From NCBI RefSeq assembly GCF_024448715.1, contig NZ_JAMOHZ010000007.1, positions 186,001 through 250,000 on the forward strand: 64,000 nt of DNA, written 5' to 3'. Each line of letters opens with the position of its first letter. Positions within the stretch are counted from its first letter, which is position 1. Shown piece after piece: positions 1 to 8,933 of the stretch. The notes beneath the pieces were generated by a model. The model was not told the origin of the DNA and did not search any database. It worked only from the letters and a program-made list of their open reading frames with translations. Source of the stretch: Stutzerimonas stutzeri (GTDB lineage: Bacteria; Pseudomonadota; Gammaproteobacteria; Pseudomonadales; Pseudomonadaceae). The position numbers and the translations under genes are program-made.

Positions 1-353
1 CCGATTACGTGGACGATACCTTGACGGATGTCGTTCATCTTGAATTCGAGGATGCCGAAGTCATCGCAGTTCTCATCCAGAGTCTGTACCTGAATACGCG
101 AGACCTCATCGGCGATGGCTTCCAGGCCGCCCTGGCGCTCGCCCTTGGTGGTCGGCACGTTGTGATCGGGCGTAGCGATATTGGCGTCGATGCGCCATGG
201 CTTGCGAGCAGCCAGACGCAGGCCTTCGAAGGCCTGTGGCGAGGTCACTTCGTGGAGGATATGACGGTCGATGTAGATCAGCGACGAGCCATCATCGCGA
301 CGTTTGACTTCGTGCATTTCCCAGAGCTTGTCGTAGAGCGTTTTGCCAGCCAT
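1..353 (-). CDS. leuC: 3-isopropylmalate dehydratase large subunit, 5' part
   Basis: N-terminal 117 codons of LeuC, which with LeuD isomerises 2-isopropylmalate to 3-isopropylmalate in leucine synthesis. The protein begins [16 protein letters not shown] and continues with the family's [20 protein letters not shown] and PDHNVPTT segments; the rest, including the 4Fe-4S cysteines, lies outside the window. The start at 353 is preceded by TGAGGAACG, a good ribosome site. The reading frame stays open upstream to an ATG at 447-449, which would add 32 residues; the family-standard start is preferred. The gene is divergent from a LysR regulator, the usual pseudomonad arrangement. Confidence 0.95.
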   Translation of the reverse strand, partial: MAGKTLYDKLWEMHEVKRRDDGSSLIYIDRHILHEVTSPQAFEGLRLAARKPWRIDANIATPDHNVPTTKGERQGGLEAIADEVSRIQVQTLDENCDDFGILEFKMNDIRQGIVHVI

Positions 354-533
354 CAGACGTTCCTCATCAGTTTCTTGGGCAATAGCCCTTTTGCTTATGA
401 GGTTGATGCTATGGGGTTGCATAGAATTACTCAAATTCATATTTTTCATTCAATGCATTCCTTAAGAGAATAGCTATAAGCTACTCCTTTATCGACTTGG
501 ACCTGGCCTCTAATTTTTCGCCGGAGCGAACCG

Positions 534-1400
534 ATGGACCTCGCCAATCTCAATGCTTTTATTGCCATCGCCGAGACCGGTAGCTTTTCCTTGGCTGGAG
601 AACACCTGCACCTGACCCAGCCAGCGGTAAGCAAGCGGCTGGCAGCGTTGGAGTCACAACTGAACGTACGGCTATTCGACCGGCTCGGACGGGAAATCGG
701 GCTGACCGAAGCCGGCAGAGCACTGCTGCCGCGCGCCTATCAGATCCTCAACGTGCTGGACGACACGCGCCGCGCACTGACCAATCTGAACGGGGATGTC
801 AGCGGCCGATTGTGCTTGGCGACCAGCCACCACATCGGCCTGCACCGCCTGCCGCCACTGCTCAGGGCGTTCACCCGCGCCTATCCGAATGTGAACCTGG
901 ACATCCGCTTCCTGGATTCGGAAATCGCCTACGAGGAAATCCTTCACGGGCGGGCTGAACTCGCCGTGATCACCCTGGCACCGCAGACCGCAACACCGGT
1001 TCGCGCGAACAAGGTCTGGGACGATCCGCTGGACTTCGTCGTAGCTCCCGAGCATCCATTGGCGCAGAAACCGGACATCACACTCGCCGATATCGCCGCC
1101 TACCCTGCCGTATTCCCGGGCGGTAACACCTTCACTCACCATATCGCCCAGCGGTTGTTCGAGCGTGAAGGGCTCACACCGAACATCGCAATGAGCACCA
1201 ACTATATGGAGACGATCAAAATGATGGTTTCCATTGGCATCGCCTGGAGCGTGCTGCCGCGAACTATGCTCGATGAACAGGTGGTGCGTTTGCCGCTACC
1301 TGGCGTTCAGCTAGCAAGACAACTTGGGTACATAATTCATACGGAGCGCACCCTGTCGAACGCAGCAAAAGCCTTCATGGCATTGCTGGATGCCGACTAA
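534..1400 (+). CDS. LysR-family transcriptional regulator next to leuC
   Basis: A 288-residue LysR regulator. The N-terminal winged helix-turn-helix (about residues 1-60) shows the family pattern FIAIAETGSFSLAGEHLHLTQPAVSKRL. It is followed by a linker helix and a periplasmic-binding-protein-like effector domain from about residue 90. It is transcribed away from leuC across a 180-base AT-rich gap (354-533) that must carry both promoters and the regulator's binding sites. By position it probably controls leuC and its downstream genes, but the inducer cannot be read from the sequence. The start at 534 has only a weak GGAGCG ribosome site. Confidence 0.92.
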   Translation: MDLANLNAFIAIAETGSFSLAGEHLHLTQPAVSKRLAALESQLNVRLFDRLGREIGLTEAGRALLPRAYQILNVLDDTRRALTNLNGDVSGRLCLATSHHIGLHRLPPLLRAFTRAYPNVNLDIRFLDSEIAYEEILHGRAELAVITLAPQTATPVRANKVWDDPLDFVVAPEHPLAQKPDITLADIAAYPAVFPGGNTFTHHIAQRLFEREGLTPNIAMSTNYMETIKMMVSIGIAWSVLPRTMLDEQVVRLPLPGVQLARQLGYIIHTERTLSNAAKAFMALLDAD

Positions 1401-1530
1401 CCGCACTTGCACTTTGCCATTAGCTACGGATAAGTTCGGAGCATAACTACAAGATACCCAGAAGCGCCCATGAGCATTGTTTGTTTACCACCGATTCGCC
1501 ACTTCCTGATTTGCCCGGCCGAGGCCGTTC

Positions 1531-4425
1531 ATGTTGCCCACTGAACCCGCACGCAACGCCATTCCAAACGAAGCAGCAACTCCTTGGCAGGACGCAGCTC
1601 GCCTACTGTCGGTACTCGACGGTGCTGGGTTGGGCGTCTGGTCCTGGGATTTACAGCGTGGCGTCGTGCATTGGTCGCTCGGTACCAGCAGGCTTTTTGG
1701 CCTCACGGAGCCGCGCGTCGAGATCTCACAGGCCGACTATCTCAAGCTGATCTTCGAGCAAGACCGATCCCGCATCGACGCATTCATTCGCTCAGCACGG
1801 AAGGGCAACGAGCCACGCTTCAGTTTTCGCCACCGAGTGCTTTGGGTAGATGGGACTGTGCGCTGGCTGGAAATCGACGGCCAGCAAAAAGCTGGCCGCA
1901 CGGACCAGTCGATGCTGGTGGGCATCGTCCGCGACATCACCGACCAGCACATCCAGGCCCAGGCCCTCGAAGACAGTCAGGAACGCCTGGAGCTGGCGTT
2001 GGCCTCGGCAGAGCTTGGCAACTGGGAATGGCACATCCCGAGCGACAAGCTGTATGCCTCGGCTCGGGCTTCTGAATTGCAGGGCATCGTCGAAGGTCCA
2101 TTCGATGGATCGTTTCGGGAGTTTTTTCGCAGCGTCGCGGCAAAAGACCGACAAGCCATGCGCGACGCTTACAGCGATCTGCTCGCTGGGCGACGTAAGA
2201 CCTACCAAACCGTTTACCAGGCGGAACATGCCGATGGCACGATTCGACACCTGGAAAGCACCGCCAAGCTCTATCGTGATGAGCACGACGCGCCACTACG
2301 AATGGCCGGCATTATTATCGACGTCACCGAGCGTGTTCTGCGCGAGCAGCATCTAGCCGCCTCCGAAGCCAAATTTTCCGCGCTGTTCCAAGGCAGTCCA
2401 GATCCGATTTCTCTGTCACGCATTCGCGATGGTAAGTTCATTGGGATCAACCCGAGCTTCAGCGCTGTATTCGGTTGGGAGAGCAGCGATATCGTGGGAC
2501 GTTCGGCTCCGGAAATACGCTTCTGGCGCGACGAGAATCAACGACTGGAACTCTATCAGCAGCTGACTCGCGACCAGCGTCTGGAGAATGCCGAAGCGCA
2601 ATTTCGAACCAAGGCAGACCAGTACATCACCTGCGTTGTTTCCAGCCGCTTCATCCGTATCGACCGGCGCCTATGCATTGTTACTACGTTCCGGGACATC
2701 ACAAAGCGACAGCGAGCCGAGGCGGCGCTGAAGGTCAGCGAGGCCAAGTTCGCCACGGCGTTTCACTCAAGCCCCGACGCGATCATCATCAGCGAGCGCA
2801 GTACCGGGCGATTCATTGAGGTCAACGACGGTTTCTACCGCCTCTCTGGTTATCGTCCGGAGGAAGCCATCGGTCGCACCTCTGCAGAGTTAGGCATCTG
2901 GCCTGTCACGCAACGCAACGAAATTCTCGAGCTGCTAGAGCGTGACGGTCGCGTGACCAATTGGGAAATGATCGGCCAGGATCGTTACGGCAGACCAATG
3001 AACATCGAGGTCTCGGTAGAGCCTATCGAGCTCAACGACACCGAATGCCTGCTGTTGTCAGCCCGCGACATTAGCCAGCTGAAAGCCGCCCACGCACAGA
3101 TCCATCATCTGGCTTACCACGACCCGCTGACCAACCTGCCCAATCGCGCCCTGCTCATGGATCGTCTGACCCAGCAGGCCGCGTTGCATAAACGGCACAA
3201 TCTACGGGGCGCGCTGCTGTTCCTCGATCTTGACCACTTCAAGCACATCAACGATTCGCTCGGACATCCGGTCGGCGATGGCGTACTGAAAATGATTACC
3301 GCACGCCTCGAAGCCAGCATCCGTCAGGAAGATACCGTTGCCCGCCTTGGTGGCGATGAGTTCGTCGTGCTGCTGACCGGCCTGACCGGCAAACGCTCAG
3401 ATGTGACCCGCCAAGTGCGGCAGGTTGCGGAAAAACTGCGCACTCTACTTGCGGAGCCCATGGTCTTCGAAGGTAATCGACTGCAGGTCACGCCGAGTAT
3501 CGGCATTGCGCTGATGCCGGATCACGGTGACACTCCTGCCGACTTGCTGAAGCGCGCCGACATCGCCCTGTACCGGGCCAAGGATGCCGGACGCAATGCC
3601 ATTCAACTGTTTCGAGCGACCATGCAGGAAGCCGCGAGCGCCCGCTTGCAGCTGGAAAACGAGCTGCGCCTGGCACTGCAGCGCAATGAATTCGAGCTAT
3701 ATCTTCAACCTCAGGTAGATGCGCGATCCGGCGTGGTGGTCGGTGCCGAGGTCCTGTTGCGATGGCATCATCCGGAGCATGGCGCACGCTCGCCCGCGCA
3801 GTTCATTAATGTATTGGAAGAAAGCGGACTGATCATCGAAGTCGGCGGCTGGGTAATAAAGGAAGCCTGCCGAATCGGTGCTTTATTGTTGGCCAACGAC
3901 CTGGTACGGCCCGACGACTTCAGCCTCTGCGTCAACATCAGCCCACGCCAGTTCCGCCAGAACGAGTTTGTCGAACGCGTCGTCGAAGCGCTGAAAACCA
4001 CCGGACTGCCACACCAGATGATCAAGCTGGAAATCACCGAAGGCATCGTGATCCAGAACCTGGACGACACCATTGCCAAAATGCGGCGCCTACGCCGGCA
4101 CGGGGTGAGCTTTGCGATGGATGATTTCGGTACCGGCTACTCCTCGCTCACCTATCTCAAACGGCTACCGGTGGATCTGTTGAAAATCGACCAGTCCTTC
4201 GTTCGCGACGCACTGGATGACGGCAACGACGCCGAAATCATCCGCGCTATCGTCGCGATGGCCAGGAGCCTGAGACTGGAAGTGATTGCCGAGGGGGTCG
4301 AACAGCAGGCGCAGCTCGAGTTGCTGCAGCTGCAAGGGTGCCATCTGTATCAGGGCTATCTGTTCAGCCGCCCGCTGCCGTTTGCCGAGTTCAGCGAGTT
4401 ATTGGCAACGAATTTGACAGCCTGA
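1531..4425 (+). CDS. PAS-repeat GGDEF-EAL cyclic-di-GMP protein
   Basis: A 964-residue soluble sensor with about four PAS folds (starting near residues 27, 145, 275 and 410), then a GGDEF domain (about 530-695) and an EAL domain (about 710-955). No membrane segments or signal peptide are visible, so it is cytoplasmic. The cyclase site is the intact RLGGDEF near residue 606, preceded by RQED at the position of the product-inhibition I-site. In the phosphodiesterase domain the signature is EVL rather than EAL (near 739), but the catalytic acids look present: EITEG, DDFGTGYSS, KIDQSF and AEGVE. It could therefore make and degrade c-di-GMP; which activity dominates cannot be told. Monocistronic in appearance. 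Confidence 0.93.
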   Translation: MLPTEPARNAIPNEAATPWQDAARLLSVLDGAGLGVWSWDLQRGVVHWSLGTSRLFGLTEPRVEISQADYLKLIFEQDRSRIDAFIRSARKGNEPRFSFRHRVLWVDGTVRWLEIDGQQKAGRTDQSMLVGIVRDITDQHIQAQALEDSQERLELALASAELGNWEWHIPSDKLYASARASELQGIVEGPFDGSFREFFRSVAAKDRQAMRDAYSDLLAGRRKTYQTVYQAEHADGTIRHLESTAKLYRDEHDAPLRMAGIIIDVTERVLREQHLAASEAKFSALFQGSPDPISLSRIRDGKFIGINPSFSAVFGWESSDIVGRSAPEIRFWRDENQRLELYQQLTRDQRLENAEAQFRTKADQYITCVVSSRFIRIDRRLCIVTTFRDITKRQRAEAALKVSEAKFATAFHSSPDAIIISERSTGRFIEVNDGFYRLSGYRPEEAIGRTSAELGIWPVTQRNEILELLERDGRVTNWEMIGQDRYGRPMNIEVSVEPIELNDTECLLLSARDISQLKAAHAQIHHLAYHDPLTNLPNRALLMDRLTQQAALHKRHNLRGALLFLDLDHFKHINDSLGHPVGDGVLKMITARLEASIRQEDTVARLGGDEFVVLLTGLTGKRSDVTRQVRQVAEKLRTLLAEPMVFEGNRLQVTPSIGIALMPDHGDTPADLLKRADIALYRAKDAGRNAIQLFRATMQEAASARLQLENELRLALQRNEFELYLQPQVDARSGVVVGAEVLLRWHHPEHGARSPAQFINVLEESGLIIEVGGWVIKEACRIGALLLANDLVRPDDFSLCVNISPRQFRQNEFVERVVEALKTTGLPHQMIKLEITEGIVIQNLDDTIAKMRRLRRHGVSFAMDDFGTGYSSLTYLKRLPVDLLKIDQSFVRDALDDGNDAEIIRAIVAMARSLRLEVIAEGVEQQAQLELLQLQGCHLYQGYLFSRPLPFAEFSELLATNLTA

Positions 4426-4461
4426 GTTGCAGCTGGAAAAAGGGCGTCTTGCAGACCTTGC

Positions 4462-4682
4462 GAAAACGTAGCGAGCGAAGGTTAGGCAAGGCGCAACGAC
4501 CATCGGGAGTAACAGCCGAAGGCTGGCCCGAAGGGCGAGCGCAGCGAGTCAAAACAGGCGAGGAAGCGGACTGAGCTCGCACTCGAGTTTACGAGCTGTA
4601 AATGAGCATTCCGACTGGGCTCGCATCCGAGCCTGTTTTTAACGCGGCATAACCGAGCGCAGTAGTTTTCACACAGTCTGTT
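4462..4682. repeat. dispersed intergenic repeat, long form
   Basis: Non-coding element after the GGDEF-EAL gene. It begins GAAAACGTAGCGAGCG and ends near GAGCGCAGTAGTTTTCACAC (4654-4673); the two ends are imperfect inverted complements. The same two ends, joined almost directly, occur at 15709-15758. The interior holds GCAAGGCGCAACGAC and GAGCCTGTTTTTAACGCG. No ORF in it looks real. It is likely a non-autonomous repeat family of this genome. Confidence 0.6.
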
Positions 4683-4700
4683 GCGACGCCCTTCTCTAGG

Positions 4701-5147
4701 TCAGGCCTCTTCCAGTGCCAGGCGCTCACCGTTGATCGGGATACGCTTGGGCTTGGCCTCTTCCGGCACGACGCGCTCGAGCTGGACGTTCAACAAGCCA
4801 TTTTTGAGCGCAGCACCTTTGACCTCTATATGGTCGGCCAGGCGGAACGACAGCTTAAATGCCCGCTGGGCGATGCCCTGATGCAAATAGGTGATGTTTT
4901 CCCCGCCGTTCTCGCGCTTGCCGCCACTGACGGTCAGCACGCCGCGTTCGACTTGCAGATCCAGATCGGACTCCTGAAAACCGGCAGCTGCTACGATGAT
5001 GCGGTATTGGTCATCACCGTGTTTTTCTACGTTGTACGGTGGGAACGAGCTGCTCGCTTCGTTGCGCAAGGCAGACTCGAACAGATCATTGAAACGATCG
5101 AAGCCAATGGATTGGCGGAACAGTGGAGCCATCGAAAAGCTAGTCAT
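4701..5147 (-). CDS. small heat-shock protein, Hsp20/IbpA family
   Basis: A 148-residue alpha-crystallin-type holdase chaperone that keeps denatured proteins refoldable in the cytoplasm. The N-terminal arm (MTSFSMAPLFRQSIGFDRF) is typical of IbpA. The alpha-crystallin domain spans about residues 35-125 (YNVEKHGDDQYRIIVAAAGF, then GVLTVSGGK), with a C-terminal I-P-I anchor in KRIPINGE. The start at 5147 was chosen over an upstream one because AGGAGA precedes it at correct spacing and IbpA proteins begin here. A sigma-32-like promoter lies upstream. A short complementarity between TCCTG (from 5187-5183) and the CAGGA containing the ribosome site (5161-5157) could act as an RNA thermometer, as reported for pseudomonad ibpA; that is inference. 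Confidence 0.93.
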   Translation of the reverse strand: MTSFSMAPLFRQSIGFDRFNDLFESALRNEASSSFPPYNVEKHGDDQYRIIVAAAGFQESDLDLQVERGVLTVSGGKRENGGENITYLHQGIAQRAFKLSFRLADHIEVKGAALKNGLLNVQLERVVPEEAKPKRIPINGERLALEEA

Positions 5148-5213
5148 TTTGCTATCTCCTGATATGCAGCGAGTGGTTTTTACAGGACCCGAATTCGGCA
5201 TCCTGTGATGCCC

Positions 5214-5242
5214 TAAATAGGAATTGCCCGCTGCTTTTCAAG
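5214..5242 (-). promoter_or_regulatory. sigma-32-like heat-shock promoter of the Hsp20 gene
   Basis: Read on the minus strand: CTTGAA (5242-5237), a 15-base spacer, then CCTATTTA (5221-5214). This matches the heat-shock consensus CTTGAA / CCCCATNT well and sits about 67 bases upstream of the Hsp20 start. Confidence 0.7.
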
Positions 5243-5262
5243 ACCGTTCGTCGGAGTTATTT

Positions 5263-6009
5263 ATGTCCAAAGTCATGCTGATCACAGGGGCCAGCCGAGG
5301 AATAGGCGCCGCCACCGCCAGGCTCGCAGCTGCCGAAGGCTATGCGCTGTGCCTTAACTTTCACCATCGCCAGGACGCCGCGCAGAGCCTGCTGGACGAG
5401 CTTAAAAACGCCGGCGTCCGGGCCATAGCGGTGGCAGCCGATGTGGCCGACGAGGCTCAAGTAGCCAGACTGTTCGCCGCAGTCGACGATGAGTTCGGCA
5501 GGCTCGACGTCCTGGTCAACAACGCCGGCATGCTGGAGCGCCAGATGCGTCTGGACGAGATGGACGCCGCGCGGCTGGCACGGGTATTCGCCGTTAATGT
5601 AACCGGCAGCTTTCTCTGCGCGAGCCACGCGGTGAAGCGCATGTCGACCCGCTACGGAGGCAATGGCGGCGCCATCATCAACGTATCCTCGATTGCAGCG
5701 AAACTCGGCGCGCCCAATGAATATATCGATTACGCAGCCGCCAAGGGCGCGGTCGACAGCATGACTCTTGGCTTGGCCAAGGAGGTCGCAGCAGAAGGCA
5801 TTCGCGTCAATGCCGTGCGGCCGGGCGTGATCGACACCGAGATTCACGCCAGCGGCGGCGAGCCTGGACGGGTCGAGCGCGTCAAAGCTAGCGTGCCTAT
5901 GGGCCGTGGCGGTCGTGCCGAAGAAGTGGCAGAGGCGATTGTCTGGCTGGCCAGCGATAAGGCCAGCTACACCAGCGGTGCCCTGCTGGATGTCAGCGGC
6001 GGGCGTTAA
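5263..6009 (+). CDS. short-chain dehydrogenase/reductase
   Basis: A 248-residue classical SDR oxidoreductase with a Rossmann fold. Seen: the cofactor-binding TGASRGIG (residues 8-15), NNAG, the catalytic Ser in INVSSIAA, and the YAAAK active-site pair. The C-terminal YTSGALLDVSGGR is standard for the FabG/glucose-dehydrogenase branch. The substrate cannot be predicted. The ATG at 5263 has CGGAG seven bases before it. It is divergent from the Hsp20 gene, so the 115-base gap serves both, and convergent with dusC, 21 bases away. Confidence 0.9.
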   Translation: MSKVMLITGASRGIGAATARLAAAEGYALCLNFHHRQDAAQSLLDELKNAGVRAIAVAADVADEAQVARLFAAVDDEFGRLDVLVNNAGMLERQMRLDEMDAARLARVFAVNVTGSFLCASHAVKRMSTRYGGNGGAIINVSSIAAKLGAPNEYIDYAAAKGAVDSMTLGLAKEVAAEGIRVNAVRPGVIDTEIHASGGEPGRVERVKASVPMGRGGRAEEVAEAIVWLASDKASYTSGALLDVSGGR

Positions 6010-6030
6010 CAGGCCGTTGAAAACTACCTG

Positions 6031-7005
6031 CTAAACGGCTGCTTCGAAACCCGACGCGTTGCTGTCGATACCCAGCAACGCGTCGAGTCGCTCACAATCG
6101 TTTTCCCGTCGCAGCTGGGCGAACAGCGCTACTGCTTCCGGGTAGCTGCGGGTGAGCATGGATATCCATTGCTTGAGCCGACCCGGTGCGTAGCGCGGAG
6201 AAATTTTGCGTCGCGCCTGTAGCCAGAAGTCGGCGAGCAATGGCTGCAGGTCTTCCCAGCTCATCGGCTCGACCGTTGCGCCCTTCTTCGCCGCACTGAT
6301 CTGGCGAGCCAGATCCGGCCGGCAGACCAACCCGCGCCCAAGCATGATGTCGTCCACGCCACTGATTTCACGGCAGCGGCGCCAGTCCTCCAGCGACCAG
6401 ATATCACCATTGGCGAAAACCGGCACGGCGACCACATCTTGAACCTTGGCGACCCATTCCCAATGCGCAGGTGGCTTGTAGCCGTCGAGCTTGGTTCGCG
6501 CATGCACTACCAGCTGCTCGGCGCCGCCATCGACCAGCGCATTGGCGCAATCGAGCGCACCGTCCGGACTGTCGAAACCCAGCCGCATCTTGGCGGTAAC
6601 CGGGATATGCGCCGGCACTGCTTTGCGCACTTGGTACAAAATCGTATGAAGCAGCTCGGGTTCCTTGAGCAGCACGGCACCGCCCCGGGACTTGTTAACC
6701 GTCTTGGCCGGGCAACCGAAATTCAGGTCGATAGCGGGCGCCCCGAGGCTGCAGGCGAAGGCGGCATTGTCGGCCAAGCAAAGCGGATCGGAACCCAGTA
6801 ATTGCACTCGCAGCGGCGTTCCTGCCCGTGTCACTGCACCGCCATCAAGCTCCGGAGCGAGCTTGCGGAAGCTAGACGGCGGCAACAAACGGTCCGATAC
6901 ACGAATGAACTCAGTTACACACCAGTCGACACCACCGACACGCGTCAGCACGTCACGGAGAATCTCGTCGACCAACCCTTCCATGGGCGCCAAGGCGATC
7001 TGCAT
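6031..7005 (-). CDS. dusC: tRNA-dihydrouridine(16) synthase DusC
   Basis: A 324-residue FMN-dependent enzyme that reduces uridine to dihydrouridine in tRNA D-loops. Seen: the N-terminal [17 protein letters not shown], the catalytic-cysteine segment [16 protein letters not shown] (about residue 98), FMN-binding VHARTK and FANGDI, and the GRGL phosphate loop. APMEG and the overall length point to the DusC branch (U16) rather than DusA or DusB. It stands alone, convergent with the SDR gene. The TAG stop lies at 6031-6033. Confidence 0.94.
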   Translation of the reverse strand: MQIALAPMEGLVDEILRDVLTRVGGVDWCVTEFIRVSDRLLPPSSFRKLAPELDGGAVTRAGTPLRVQLLGSDPLCLADNAAFACSLGAPAIDLNFGCPAKTVNKSRGGAVLLKEPELLHTILYQVRKAVPAHIPVTAKMRLGFDSPDGALDCANALVDGGAEQLVVHARTKLDGYKPPAHWEWVAKVQDVVAVPVFANGDIWSLEDWRRCREISGVDDIMLGRGLVCRPDLARQISAAKKGATVEPMSWEDLQPLLADFWLQARRKISPRYAPGRLKQWISMLTRSYPEAVALFAQLRRENDCERLDALLGIDSNASGFEAAV

Positions 7006-7085
7006 GTTGTACGGCCCAATCGAAAAAGGACCGCATTGTACGGAGTGGGCCGCTCGTTAGGAACGTGCCGGCTGCTTCGCCTGGA

Positions 7086-7412
7086 TCATCGGTCGTCCTC
7101 GTGATCACCGAGAGTTCGGCGTGGGTGATGCTCCATATCGGTGTCGTTATCACCGTGGCGCGATTCGTCGTAAGTCTTTTGTGTTCGTTGCCCATCATCC
7201 GGATCGAAATCCGTTTCGGATCGTTCGGGTAGTCGTTCGATACCTTCGCCAACGCCCATGGAACTGTTGCCGAGGGTGCGGTCGACGGCCCCGGTGTTCT
7301 GCGCCAACTGGCTAGCGCTGGGCGCTGCACGCTCAAGCGAGGCGGCGAGAGCAGCCGTTACAGCGGCAAGCCCAACTACGGCTCCAAGCGCAATTCTCAG
7401 ATAGGTCCGCAT
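7086..7412 (-). CDS. small exported protein of unknown function
   Basis: A 108-residue protein that I do not recognise. It starts with a signal-peptide-like segment (MRTYLRIALGAVVGLAAVTAALAA). The mature part is hydrophilic and rich in Asp, Glu, Arg and His and ends HHPRRTLGDHEDDR. The start at 7412 was chosen because AGGAGG precedes it at ideal spacing; a longer version from 7472 has no such site. It is probably periplasmic and disordered. Confidence 0.7.
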   Translation of the reverse strand: MRTYLRIALGAVVGLAAVTAALAASLERAAPSASQLAQNTGAVDRTLGNSSMGVGEGIERLPERSETDFDPDDGQRTQKTYDESRHGDNDTDMEHHPRRTLGDHEDDR

Positions 7413-7572
7413 AAATCCTCCTACCAAGTCACGACAACGTTTAGGCAGCTTAGCGAACCAGCCGTGCATCACCGGCGAGCATCACCGACCAACGGCAGTT
7501 GGAACCGTCCGCATCGATTCGGGGTCCATCTTCAGAGAGCAGTTGATGGCAAACTTAGAAAGGAATCCAACA

Positions 7573-7752
7573 ATGATCACACCTGCACTGGTAATTCTCT
7601 TGATGATCATCGGCTGGAGCGGAGCCGCATTCGCCATGCTCTGGGGCATGCTGCGGATCGCTCGCTACCACCACAAGCCAGGCACTGAAGCGCCGCAGGC
7701 CCGGTCAGCCATAGCCACGCGGCACGGTACTACTGTTTCGCTAAGCGCTTGA
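7573..7752 (+). CDS. small single-pass membrane protein, unknown
   Basis: A 59-residue protein with one N-terminal hydrophobic helix (ITPALVILLMIIGWSGAAFAMLW) and a short basic tail. AAAGGAAT precedes the ATG. No family is recognised. It lies just upstream of the first initiator tRNA promoter and is divergent from the small exported protein at 7412. Confidence 0.6.
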   Translation: MITPALVILLMIIGWSGAAFAMLWGMLRIARYHHKPGTEAPQARSAIATRHGTTVSLSA

Positions 7753-7780
7753 AGCAACGAGCTTATTTTCGATAAAAGCC

Positions 7781-7808
7781 GTGACAGCACGACCGAAAGC
7801 TGTAGAAT
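7781..7808 (+). promoter_or_regulatory. promoter of first tRNA-fMet
   Basis: -35 GTGACA (7781-7786), a 16-base spacer, then -10 TAGAAT (7803-7808), 13 bases before the tRNA. The same layout precedes the second copy. Confidence 0.7.
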
Positions 7809-7821
7809 GCCGCCCCACAGA

Positions 7822-7898
<77 letters not shown>

Positions 7899-7900
7899 AA

Positions 7901-7938
7901 TACGAAAAAGGCCACTCTTGAGAGTGGCCTTTTTCGTA
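7901..7938 (+). terminator. intrinsic terminator after tRNA copy 1
   Basis: A perfect 17-base inverted repeat around a TTGA loop: GGCCACTC / GAGTGGCC flanked by AAAAA and TTTTT. It begins three bases after the tRNA CCA end. Confidence 0.9.
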
Positions 7939-8032
7939 TGCGCAGAACTAACAATCAGCTACTGCTTGCCAGCACCAGTGCCTAACCAATCGGCTAAAGC
8001 TTTGAAAAGAAAACTCTTTCCAGCGCAAGCGG

Positions 8033-8060
8033 TTGACAGAGGCACGGCACGCTGTAGAAT
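8033..8060 (+). promoter_or_regulatory. promoter of second tRNA-fMet
   Basis: A perfect -35 TTGACA (8033-8038), a 16-base spacer and -10 TAGAAT (8055-8060). A GC-rich GCCGCC follows, resembling a stringent discriminator. Confidence 0.8.
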
Positions 8061-8073
8061 GCCGCCTCACAGA

Positions 8074-8150
<77 letters not shown>

Positions 8151-8155
8151 AACAC

Positions 8156-8188
8156 GAAAAGGTCACTCATTCGAGTGGCCTTTTTTCG
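8156..8188 (+). terminator. intrinsic terminator after tRNA copy 2
   Basis: Stem GGTCACTC / GAGTGGCC (one G-U pair) around ATTC, flanked by AAAA and a run of six T. It is a slightly diverged copy of the first terminator. Confidence 0.88.
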
Positions 8189-8467
8189 TTGCGCGGCAAA
8201 AAATCGCTTCCCTCGCTGCAATCGTCCCGGCTTTTTTTTGCTAATCCGTTTTGGCATTAGCGTCCTCTGGTTATGCACCGTATTCCATCGCGCACAGATC
8301 AATAGACCGAACGGCTTAGTTTGAAAGATGGTTGTATTACTTGAAGGTACAACCGCCCTGTCAGAGCGCTACGAACAGCCGGAAAGCAGCACGTCATCAT
8401 TATCAATAACTTACGATGCCAAGCACATACCACACGGTTTTTTTAATCGAAATTTAGCTATTCGAAC

Positions 8468-8496
8468 TTGACTGCCGTCCGGTTCTGGATGATAAC
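8468..8496 (+). promoter_or_regulatory. candidate promoter of the exopolysaccharide cluster
   Basis: TTGACT (8468-8473), 17 bases, then GATAAC (8491-8496). It lies in the 740-base gap between the second tRNA terminator and the first cluster gene. No convincing gene is seen in that gap (8190-8933), which is AT-richer than its surroundings. Transcription from here would give a leader of about 430 bases containing the ops element. Confidence 0.4.
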
Positions 8497-8772
8497 TACG
8501 TCACATAAAACAGAGACAGGATGCTCAACGAAACGGCAAGTCAGACCAACCAAAATACAAGTTTGGCTACCGCGAGCAACTTCACAGGTAGCATCGTTTA
8601 CAGCGCAACTATGTCTGAGCTTGAATAGTTTTTCTTATCGTCTGATGCTTATCTCGTATCCCAGCCGAGTGCGGTAGCTTTGCCTAATTAGCAGTGGCCC
8701 GCATAGAGCGGGATTCGCAGGCGAACCGCATATCCGCAGCGAGCAACGTACAAAGCGGCTATGGCCGCCAGT

Positions 8773-8783
8773 GGCGGTAGCAT
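8773..8783 (+). promoter_or_regulatory. ops (operon polarity suppressor) element
   Basis: GGCGGTAGCAT matches the ops/JUMPstart core GGCGGTAGNNT at every fixed position, on the coding strand, 150 bases upstream of the first cluster gene. In enterobacteria this DNA makes RNA polymerase pause and recruits RfaH, and an RfaH homologue is encoded in this same cluster (16574-17113). A near match, GCGGTAGCTT, lies at 8671-8680. Together they recall JUMPstart leaders, although the spacing is wider. Confidence 0.75.
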
Positions 8784-8933
8784 TGTCTGGTAAAAACGTA
8801 ATTGCGGCAGAAGCAGAAAGATTAAGCTCATGGAACGGCGCCTGATCATATAAAAATAAACCGCGCTTTTATTCCATCTGCTATTTGCAACTTGCACATC
8901 CGTAACTTGCGTTATTCCCGCCAGGAGTTAACC

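Noticed and set aside
8468..8677. 69-codon plus-strand frame in the EPS leader
   Set aside because: No ribosome site, no protein-like pattern, and it overlaps the candidate promoter and leader.
8688..8897. 69-codon minus-strand frame in the EPS leader
   Set aside because: It lies antisense across the ops element and has no recognisable features.
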